NCBI GenBank assembly: GCA_002780205.1
Contig: PEVQ01000180.1
Location: 1-8,136 of the forward strand
Direction: 5' to 3'
Length of the DNA: 8,136 bases
Source: Elusimicrobia bacterium CG06_land_8_20_14_3_00_38_11
GTDB lineage: Bacteria > Elusimicrobiota > UBA8919
In this document: in pieces, positions 1 through 4,848 of the stretch
How the letters are laid out: each line of letters opens with the position of its first letter
Position numbering within the stretch: the stretch's first letter is position 1
Program-made: the position numbers and the translations under genes
The notes under the pieces: model-generated
The model's input: the letters and a program-made list of their open reading frames with translations, nothing else
What the model was told of the DNA's origin: nothing
Database searches by the model: none

Positions 1-8
1 CAGAAAAA

Positions 9-84
9 CACAGAATTTTTATACAAAGAGTGAATTAAAGAGATTAATTTTTTAACTTTCAGTGAAGTTCTGTGAAATTCTGTG
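9..84. repeat. Inverted repeat with arms of 10-bp units, left edge possibly outside window
   Basis: CACAGAATTT at 9-18 is repeated exactly in inverted orientation at 75-84. Read on the minus strand, the right arm is three 10-bp units in a row: CACAGAATTT (75-84), CACAGAACTT (65-74) and CACTGAAAGT (55-64). The left arm is more decayed, and positions 1-8 look like the end of a further unit cut by the window edge. The middle (about 29-54) is AT-rich with no clear hairpin. The arms resemble those of the composite elements at 3692-3837 and 4732-4837, but no hairpin core is present. No promoter is convincing in this leader. Confidence 0.6.
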
Positions 85-109
85 GCTGAATTACAGAACC
101 GTTTATCTT

Positions 110-116
110 AGGAGGG
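110..116 (+). promoter_or_regulatory. Strong ribosome binding site of the gmd-like gene
   Basis: AGGAGGG lies 8 nt before the ATG at 125. It is one of the best Shine-Dalgarno matches in the window and fixes that start codon. Confidence 0.85.
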
Positions 117-124
117 TTTAACAA

Positions 125-1075
125 ATGAAAGTTTTAATAACGGGTATTACAGGTTTTGCGGGAAGTCATCTGGCGGAGTTTTTGCTCTCAAAAAAGTATG
201 AAGTTCATGGAATTGACAGATGGAGAAGCAAGACGGAAAACATAGATGGTTTTAAGGATAAAATTGTTCTTCACGAATGCGATATCAAAGATTATCACTC
301 GGTAAAAAAGGCAATTGAAAGCGTAATGCCTGAAAAAATTTTCCATCTTGCCGCCCAATCGTTTGTTCCGACATCTTGGAATGCCCCTTCGGAAACAATT
401 ACAACAAATGTTATCGGCGAATTAAACATTTTTGAAGCGGTAAAAGAATTAAAAATAAATCCTTGGATCCAGATTGCCTGCTCGTCGGAAGAATACGGAA
501 TGGTTTATGAAAATGAGGTGCCGATAAAAGAAACGAATCCCCTACGCCCGTTATCGCCTTACGGAGTTTCAAAAGTTGCTCAGGATTTGTTGGGGTATCA
601 GTATCACCAGAGTCACAACTTAAATATAGTAAGAACTCGCGCATTTAATCATGAGGGTCCTCGCCGCGGCGATGTTTTTGTAACAAGTAATTTTGCAAAG
701 CAGATAGCGGAGATAGAAAAAAAGAAAAAACCGCCGGTGTTATATGTAGGCAATCTTGATGCCCGTCGCGATTATACGGATGTACGGGATATTGTCCGCG
801 CATACTGGCTTGCGACGGAAAAATGTGCTGCCGGCGAGGTTTATAATATCTGCTCCGGCCGTAACTGGAAAATAAAAGATATGCTAAATTATCTTCTGTC
901 GCTTTCAAAAATAAAGGTTGAGGTTAAACAGGAACCCGGTAGAATGAGACCCTCTGATGTCCAGATTCTATTGGGTGACGGTACAAAGTTTATGAAAAAA
1001 ACCGGCTGGAAACCTGAAATTCCGTTTGAAAAAACATTGGAAGATACATTAAACTATTGGAGAGAAAGGATATAA
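125..1075 (+). CDS. gmd: GDP-mannose 4,6-dehydratase family protein (extended SDR)
   Basis: Likely converts GDP-D-mannose to GDP-4-keto-6-deoxy-D-mannose, the precursor of GDP-fucose, GDP-rhamnose and related sugars, in the cytosol. The 316-residue protein opens with an NAD(P)-binding Rossmann motif GITGFAG (residues 7-13). It carries SSEEYG at 120-125, with S120 and E122 where E. coli Gmd has Thr132 and Glu134, and YGVSK with Tyr146 and Lys150. The stretch FNHEGPRRGDVFVT is characteristic of Gmd. The C-terminal half (GNLDARRDYTDVRDIV, YNICSG, TGWKPEIP) reads more like the reductase Rmd, and the protein is shorter than the roughly 345-370 residues of classical Gmd. The retained Glu favours dehydratase. 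A reductase or dual role cannot be excluded. No separate reductase gene (fcl/rmd) is present here. The start is supported by AGGAGGG 8 nt upstream. The rmlA gene begins 89 bp downstream after a repeat. Confidence 0.8.
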   Translation: MKVLITGITGFAGSHLAEFLLSKKYEVHGIDRWRSKTENIDGFKDKIVLHECDIKDYHSVKKAIESVMPEKIFHLAAQSFVPTSWNAPSETITTNVIGELNIFEAVKELKINPWIQIACSSEEYGMVYENEVPIKETNPLRPLSPYGVSKVAQDLLGYQYHQSHNLNIVRTRAFNHEGPRRGDVFVTSNFAKQIAEIEKKKKPPVLYVGNLDARRDYTDVRDIVRAYWLATEKCAAGEVYNICSGRNWKIKDMLNYLLSLSKIKVEVKQEPGRMRPSDVQILLGDGTKFMKKTGWKPEIPFEKTLEDTLNYWRERI

Positions 1076-1080
1076 GGGGC

Positions 1081-1155
1081 AATTAAAAATGTAAAATGTA
1101 AAATGTAAAATTGTGGTCAAAAGCATTTTTAATTTTTAACTTTTAATTTTTAATT
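1081..1155. repeat. 75-bp AT-rich inverted repeat made of 7-bp units
   Basis: The element has perfect 10-bp terminal inverted repeats: AATTAAAAAT at 1081-1090 and ATTTTTAATT at 1146-1155. Inside the left arm are three exact copies of AAAATGT plus a degenerate fourth (1086-1113). The right arm holds four copies of TTTTTAA, one with a C at its first base (1126-1153). Each tract is 28 bp. A short non-repeated centre (1114-1125) separates them, so the whole could fold into a long imperfect hairpin. It fills almost all of the 89-bp spacer between the gmd-like gene and rmlA. It has no GC-rich stem followed by a T-run and does not look like a factor-independent terminator. Confidence 0.75.
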
Positions 1156-1164
1156 GGTGTTATT

Positions 1165-2223
1165 ATGAAAGCACTTGTATTATCAGGCGGCAAGGGAACT
1201 CGCTTAAGACCTATAACGCATACTTCGGCGAAACAACTTGTGCCTGTTGCGAATAAACCGATACTTTTTTATGGACTTGAAGCGATTGCGGCTAGCGGCA
1301 TAAAAGATGTCGGAATTATCGTCGGTGACACCAAAAACGAGATAAAAAATGCTGTGGGTGACGGAAGTAAGTTTGGAATAAAGGTAACCTATATTGAACA
1401 AGAATCGCCGCTGGGGTTAGCCCACGCCGTGAAAATAGCGCAAAGATATCTTTCAGATGATGATTTTGTGATGTATCTCGGCGACAATTTAATCAGGGAC
1501 GGCATCAAATCCTTCGTTGACGAATTCAGAAAAAAAAAACCGAACGCGCAGATTCTTCTAGCAAAAGTTCCAAACCCGCAGCAATTCGGCGTGGCGGAAC
1601 TCAAAGACAGAAAAATCGTAAAATTGGTTGAAAAACCCAAACAGCCGAAAAGTGATTTGGCGCTGGTCGGCGTTTATATGTTTGACAAAAATATCTTTGA
1701 AGCGGTAAATAATATAAAACCGTCATGGCGCGGGGAACTTGAAATTACGGACGCGATACAATATCTTGTTGAAAAAAAATTCACAGTCATTCCGCACATC
1801 ATCAACGGTTGGTGGAAGGATACGGGAAAATTAGATGATATGCTTGAGGCGAACAGAATTATCTTGGATACGCTTAAACCCGAAAATTTAGGTATAATAG
1901 AAAATTCAAAAATTGAGGGAAAAGTTGTGATTCAAAAAAATGCCGAAATAAAAAATTCCACGCTCAGAGGGCCTGTTATCATCGGTGAAAATTGCAAAAT
2001 TATCAATTCCTATATTGGACCATTCACATCAGTTTATTTTAATACCGTCATAGAAAACAGCGAAATAGAACATTCCATAATTTTAGAAAACTCAAAAGTA
2101 AAAGATGTCAAAAGAATTGCGGATTCCTTAATCGGGCAAAATGTTGAAATAGTAAAATCCGAAAAAAAACCGCAGGCATACAGAATTATGGTCGGTGATT
2201 CATCACGGGTGGAGGTTATATGA
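1165..2223 (+). CDS. rmlA: Glucose-1-phosphate thymidylyltransferase, long form (RmlA)
   Basis: Joins dTTP and glucose-1-phosphate to give dTDP-glucose and pyrophosphate, the first step to dTDP-L-rhamnose. The nucleotidyltransferase domain covers about residues 1-235. It has the signature GGKGTRLRPIT at 8-18, Lys23 in TSAKQLVPV, the metal-binding Asp107 in YLGDN (104-108) and a second acidic site Asp219 in WWKDTGK. Residues from about 240 onward form a left-handed beta-helix of hexapeptide-like repeats (for example IENSKIEG, IIGENCKI, IENSEIEHS). That makes this the roughly 350-residue long form, common in archaea, actinobacteria and several environmental phyla, and not the 290-residue enterobacterial form. 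The ATG has only a weak ribosome binding site (TTGGTG at 1155-1160). Its stop overlaps the rmlC-like start as ATGA, so the two are probably translationally coupled. With rmlB and rmlD nearby, the assignment is firm. Confidence 0.93.
   Translation: MKALVLSGGKGTRLRPITHTSAKQLVPVANKPILFYGLEAIAASGIKDVGIIVGDTKNEIKNAVGDGSKFGIKVTYIEQESPLGLAHAVKIAQRYLSDDDFVMYLGDNLIRDGIKSFVDEFRKKKPNAQILLAKVPNPQQFGVAELKDRKIVKLVEKPKQPKSDLALVGVYMFDKNIFEAVNNIKPSWRGELEITDAIQYLVEKKFTVIPHIINGWWKDTGKLDDMLEANRIILDTLKPENLGIIENSKIEGKVVIQKNAEIKNSTLRGPVIIGENCKIINSYIGPFTSVYFNTVIENSEIEHSIILENSKVKDVKRIADSLIGQNVEIVKSEKKPQAYRIMVGDSSRVEVI
2211..2215 (+). promoter_or_regulatory. Ribosome binding site of the rmlC-like gene inside rmlA
   Basis: GGAGG lies 4 nt before the ATG at 2220, within the last codons of rmlA. 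It supports the ATGA-overlap start of the 151-residue protein and suggests coupled translation with rmlA. Confidence 0.8.
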
Positions 2224-2675
2224 TAGACGGTGTAAAAATAAAAAAACTTGTCAAACATGCTGATGATAGAGGATTTTTTATGGAAGTTCTGCGGGATGAT
2301 GATAATATCCTGAAAAAATTCGGACAGTATTCCATATCTTTATCGTATCCGGGCGTAATAAAGGCGTTTCATTATCATAAAATACAGGATGATATATGGT
2401 TTTTCCCCGTCGGTAATGCGCAGGTTGTGCTTTATGATTTAAGAAATGGTTCAAAAACGGAAGGCGAAACGGATGTTTTTTATATGGGTGAAAATAATCT
2501 GATTTATCTTTATATACCTGCTGGCGTCGCGCACGGTTACAGAGTGCTTGGCAATTCCCCGGCAGTAATAACATACATTACAACTGAGTCGTATAAACCC
2601 GCTCATCTTGATGAGTATCGCATATCTTGGGACGATCCGAAAATAGGTTTTAATTGGCATACGGCGAACGAATAA
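2220..2675 (+). CDS. rmlC: RmlC-like dTDP-4-dehydrorhamnose 3,5-epimerase family cupin
   Basis: By family and position it should epimerise dTDP-4-keto-6-deoxyglucose to dTDP-4-keto-L-rhamnose, between RmlB and RmlD. The 151-residue single cupin is shorter than classical RmlC (about 180). It keeps the active-site His (H51 in KAFHYH), DLR at 73-75, IPAGVAHGY (99-107), a Tyr matching Salmonella Tyr133 (Y119) and the WDDPKIG end motif. By my remembered alignment, the Arg of RGLHYQ is Lys48 and the catalytic Lys73 position is Asp58 in the segment QDDIWFF. The protein also ends before the C-terminal Asp170 that pairs with the catalytic His. It therefore belongs to a divergent short subfamily. Full double epimerisation is inferred from the operon and is not shown by the residues. 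No other rmlC is present in the window. rmlB follows after 21 bp. Confidence 0.8.
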   Translation: MIDGVKIKKLVKHADDRGFFMEVLRDDDNILKKFGQYSISLSYPGVIKAFHYHKIQDDIWFFPVGNAQVVLYDLRNGSKTEGETDVFYMGENNLIYLYIPAGVAHGYRVLGNSPAVITYITTESYKPAHLDEYRISWDDPKIGFNWHTANE

Positions 2676-2696
2676 ATTGAACTTAAAAAATTATTT

Positions 2697-3689
2697 ATGA
2701 GAATACTTGTTACGGGAGGGGCTGGGTTTATAGGAAGTAATTTCATACTTTACATTCTAAAAAAATATCCGGACTATAAAATTGTAAATTTAGATAAATT
2801 GACTTACGCAGGAAACAAAGAAAATCTTTCATCGGTTGAAAATAGTCCGAGATACAAATTTGTCAAAGGTGATATCTGCGATAAGAAACTTGTCAATTCT
2901 CTGATGAAAAAGGTTGATGCCGTTGTTCATTTTGCGGCGGAAAGTCATGTTGACAGAAGTATTATTCATGCAGAAGATTTTGTGAGGACAAATGTTGTCG
3001 GCACTCAGATTTTGTTGGATGCTGCTTTAAGGTGCGGTAAAAAAAGATTCCATCATATTTCAACCGACGAAGTATTCGGCGAACTTGGTCCCAAAGGTAA
3101 ATTTTCTGAAAAAACACCATACAATCCGCGCTCGCCTTACTCTGCATCAAAGGCCTCTTCTGACCATCTTGTAAGAGCGTATTTTCATACTTATAATTTG
3201 CCTGTGACAATATCAAATTGTTCAAATAATTACGGACCATATCAATTTCCGGAAAAACTTATCCCGCTGTTTATTACAAATCTTATAGAAGGCAAAAAAG
3301 TTCCCGTTTATGGAAAGGGACAAAACATCCGCGACTGGATTCATGTTGACGACCACAACGAAGGTGTTGATTTAATTCTTCACAAAGGAAAAATCGGAGA
3401 AACATATTGCCTCGGCGGGAATACGGAAATAAAAAATCTGGATATAACAAAAATGATATTAAAAGAATTCGGTTGCGGTTCCGAGATGATGGAGTTTGTA
3501 GCGGACAGAAAAGGCCACGATTTCAGGTATGCGATTGATTTTTCAAAAATAAAAAAAGAACTCGGCTGGCATCCGTTACACACATTTGAACAGGGCTTAA
3601 AAGAAACAATCATCTGGTATAAAAATAATGAAAAGTGGTGGAAGCCGCTAAAGGGAAAAATTATAAAAGATATTACGAAGAAACAGTGA
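2697..3689 (+). CDS. rmlB: dTDP-glucose 4,6-dehydratase (RmlB)
   Basis: Converts dTDP-glucose to dTDP-4-keto-6-deoxyglucose using bound NAD+, the second step of dTDP-rhamnose synthesis. The 330-residue extended SDR has the Rossmann motif GGAGFIGSN at 7-15. The diagnostic dehydratase triplet Thr123-Asp124-Glu125 lies in ISTDEVFGELG, and YSASK holds catalytic Tyr148 and Lys152. SHVDRSI, NCSNNYGPYQFPEKLIPL and YGKGQNIRDWIHVDDH are strongly RmlB-specific. Length is slightly below the usual 340-360. I see no Shine-Dalgarno sequence in the 21-bp gap after the rmlC-like gene. The ATG is nevertheless fixed by the Rossmann strand starting at residue 2. The stop lies 2 bp before a composite repeat. Confidence 0.95.
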   Translation: MRILVTGGAGFIGSNFILYILKKYPDYKIVNLDKLTYAGNKENLSSVENSPRYKFVKGDICDKKLVNSLMKKVDAVVHFAAESHVDRSIIHAEDFVRTNVVGTQILLDAALRCGKKRFHHISTDEVFGELGPKGKFSEKTPYNPRSPYSASKASSDHLVRAYFHTYNLPVTISNCSNNYGPYQFPEKLIPLFITNLIEGKKVPVYGKGQNIRDWIHVDDHNEGVDLILHKGKIGETYCLGGNTEIKNLDITKMILKEFGCGSEMMEFVADRKGHDFRYAIDFSKIKKELGWHPLHTFEQGLKETIIWYKNNEKWWKPLKGKIIKDITKKQ

Positions 3690-3691
3690 AA

Positions 3692-3837
3692 CCACGAGAT
3701 TACATAAGATTAACACAGATGACACCCCGAAATACATCGGGGTAAACTCCGTGTCACCCCGAACTTGTTTCGGGGTCTATAGATGCTGAAATAAATTCAG
3801 CATGACATTTCTTGTGAAAATCTGCGAAATCTGTGGT
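3692..3837. repeat. Composite palindromic element between rmlB and rmlD
   Basis: The outer arms are three 10-bp units each, in inverted orientation. The left arm is CCACGAGATT, ACATAAGATT, AACACAGATG (3692-3721). The right arm, read on the minus strand, is CCACAGATTT, CGCAGATTTT, CACAAGAAAT (3836 back to 3807). Between them sit three hairpins: ACCCCGA/TCGGGGT (3724-3730 and 3737-3743), ACCCCGAA/TTCGGGGT (3756-3763 and 3769-3776) and ATGCTGAA/TTCAGCAT (3783-3790 and 3796-3803). The last two form a core bounded by TGTCA and TGACA. The element fills nearly all of the 162-bp spacer and ends 15 bp before rmlD. No T-run follows any stem, so terminator function is not supported. Confidence 0.8.
3752..3807. 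repeat. Two-hairpin repeat core, copy 1 (56 bp)
   Basis: The core begins TGTCA and ends TGACA, which can pair. It encloses two hairpins, each with an 8-bp stem and 5-nt loop: stem ACCCCGAA with loop CTTGT, and stem ATGCTGAA with loop ATAAA. It is nearly identical to the core at 4759-4816. The differences are a compensatory C-G to T-A change in the first stem (3760/3772 against 4767/4779) and two extra bases in the linker. Confidence 0.85.
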
Positions 3838-3851
3838 TAAAAAATAAAACA

Positions 3852-4751
3852 ATGAAAATTTTAATTACTGGTTGCGGGATGCTTGGATACGATTTATGCA
3901 GAGTTTTAGAAAACGAAGAACTTTTTTGTTTGGACATAAACGAGCCGACATTTCAAGTGCCAAATTTTCAAATTTGCGATATTACGAATTTCGAAAAAAC
4001 ATACAAGACAATAACAAAAATCAATCCGGAAATCGTAATTCATACTGCCGCTTGGACCAATGTTGACGGTGCGGAAAAAAATCCGGGGGACGCATATAGG
4101 TTAAATATTATAGGCACAAGAAATGTTGCGCTTGCCTGTCAGCGATTTGATGCTGCGATGATTTATATTTCCACCGACTATGTTTTTGACGGCGAGAAAA
4201 AAGAACCGTATATCGAATTTGATAAAGCCAATCCACTTTCCGTCTACGGAAAATCAAAATATTACGGCGAACTTATTGTTCAGCAATTACTGAACAAATT
4301 TTTTATTGTGCGTTCTTCGTGGCTTTTCGGGAAAAACGGTAAAAATTTTGTGAAAACAATTTTGAATTTAACAAAAGAACAAAAAGAAATAAAAATAGTA
4401 AATGACCAGGTAGGTTCACCGACATACACAAGAGATTTAGCCGAAGCCATCAAATTACTTCTCACTTCTCACTTCTCACTTCTCACCGGTCTTTATGGAA
4501 CATATCATATTACAAATTCTGGAAGTTGCAGTTGGTATGAGTTTGCAAAAGAAATAGTTAAATTAGTCCAAAGTCCGAAGTCCGAAGTCAAAATTACACC
4601 AATAATAACAGAAAAATTGAACAGACCAGCAAAAAGACCGAAAAATTCACAACTTAAAAATTTTTTTTGGGAATTGAATGGATTTGAGCCATTGAGAAAC
4701 TGGCAAGAAGCATTGTCGGATTATCTGGAAGACGCAGATGACCGCAGATGA
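3852..4751 (+). CDS. rmlD: dTDP-4-dehydrorhamnose reductase (RmlD)
   Basis: Reduces dTDP-4-keto-L-rhamnose to dTDP-L-rhamnose with NAD(P)H, the last step of the pathway. The 299-residue protein has GCGMLG at residues 7-12, STDYVFDG at 107-114, YGKSK with Tyr132 and Lys136, DQVGSPTYTRDLAEAI, GSCSWYEFAKEIV and RPAKRPKNSQL, all typical of RmlD. Two variable loops are lengthened by in-frame 7-bp tandem repeats. One (4457-4484) gives LLTSHFSLLT, and the other (4565-4592) gives QSPKSEVK. The final residues DADDRR and the stop codon are encoded by the left arm of the next intergenic repeat, so the native C-terminus was probably replaced there. No Shine-Dalgarno sequence is visible before the ATG, which lies 15 bp after a composite repeat. 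The Rossmann strand beginning at residue 2 supports this start. The catalytic motifs are intact. Confidence 0.93.
   Translation: MKILITGCGMLGYDLCRVLENEELFCLDINEPTFQVPNFQICDITNFEKTYKTITKINPEIVIHTAAWTNVDGAEKNPGDAYRLNIIGTRNVALACQRFDAAMIYISTDYVFDGEKKEPYIEFDKANPLSVYGKSKYYGELIVQQLLNKFFIVRSSWLFGKNGKNFVKTILNLTKEQKEIKIVNDQVGSPTYTRDLAEAIKLLLTSHFSLLTGLYGTYHITNSGSCSWYEFAKEIVKLVQSPKSEVKITPIITEKLNRPAKRPKNSQLKNFFWELNGFEPLRNWQEALSDYLEDADDRR
4457..4484 (+). repeat. Four perfect 7-bp tandem repeats inside rmlD
   Basis: ACTTCTC is repeated exactly four times (28 bp). Three units make 21 bp, so the translation repeats with a seven-residue period, visible as LLT-SHFS-LLT. The tract lies between the DLAEAI helix and the GLYGTYHI strand, a loop that is short in typical RmlD. 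A gain or loss of one unit would shift the reading frame. Confidence 0.9.
4565..4592 (+). repeat. Second 7-bp tandem repeat inside rmlD
   Basis: Four adjacent 7-bp units read AGTCCAA, AGTCCGA, AGTCCGA and AGTCAAA, again 28 bp. They encode roughly VQSPKSEVK in the loop before the ITPI strand. The unit differs from the ACTTCTC tract, but length and copy number are the same. Confidence 0.75.
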
Positions 4752-4837
4752 CACGAAGTGTCACCCTGAACTTGTTTCAGGGTCTAAAGAGATGCTGAAA
4801 TAAATTCAGCATGACATTATCAGCGGCAATCAGCGTT
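4732..4837. repeat. Composite palindromic element overrunning the rmlD 3' end
   Basis: The left arm is ACGCAGATGA, CCGCAGATGA (4732-4751). The right arm read on the minus strand is ACGCTGATTG, CCGCTGATAA (4836 back to 4817), which matches the left at 15 of 20 positions. Inside are a small hairpin TGACAC/GTGTCA (4749-4754 and 4758-4763) and the two-hairpin core at 4759-4816. The left arm supplies the last six rmlD codons and its TGA. The right arm ends 2 bp before the ugd ribosome binding site. The plan matches the element at 3692-3837, with different arm sequence. Confidence 0.8.
4759..4816. repeat. Two-hairpin repeat core, copy 2 (58 bp)
   Basis: Starts TGTCA and ends TGACA. The first hairpin is ACCCTGAA (4763-4770), loop CTTGT, TTCAGGGT (4776-4783). 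The second is ATGCTGAA (4792-4799), loop ATAAA, TTCAGCAT (4805-4812). The second hairpin is identical to that of copy 1. The first differs by a paired substitution that keeps the stem intact. Confidence 0.85.
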
Positions 4838-4839
4838 TC

Positions 4840-4844
4840 GGAGG
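4840..4844 (+). promoter_or_regulatory. Ribosome binding site of ugd
   Basis: GGAGG lies 4 nt before the ATG at 4849 and immediately after the right arm of the composite repeat. It fixes the ugd start. Confidence 0.85.
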
Positions 4845-4848
4845 AATA

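Noticed and set aside
2962..3240. Minus-strand open frames, such as the 92-codon frame opposite rmlB
   Set aside because: All minus-strand frames lie opposite well-conserved enzyme genes, have no recognisable motifs and are shadows of those genes.
3724..3803. Hairpins after rmlB as a factor-independent terminator
   Set aside because: The stems are stable, but none is followed by a run of T. The downstream rmlD and ugd genes continue the same pathway without a clear new promoter.
3812..3840. TTGTGA followed by TTAAAA as a promoter for rmlD
   Set aside because: The spacer is about 19 bp, both boxes are weak and the sequence belongs to a repeat arm.
3872..4066. Alternative + strand frame inside rmlD
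   Set aside because: It overlaps the conserved Rossmann region of rmlD in another frame and shows no family features.
4749..4812. Hairpins after rmlD as a terminator
   Set aside because: No T-run follows, and the structure matches a dispersed repeat core found elsewhere in the window.
3692..4837. Two similar elements as a CRISPR array
   Set aside because: Only two full copies about 1 kb apart, separated by a coding gene, with palindromic structure and no regular spacers.
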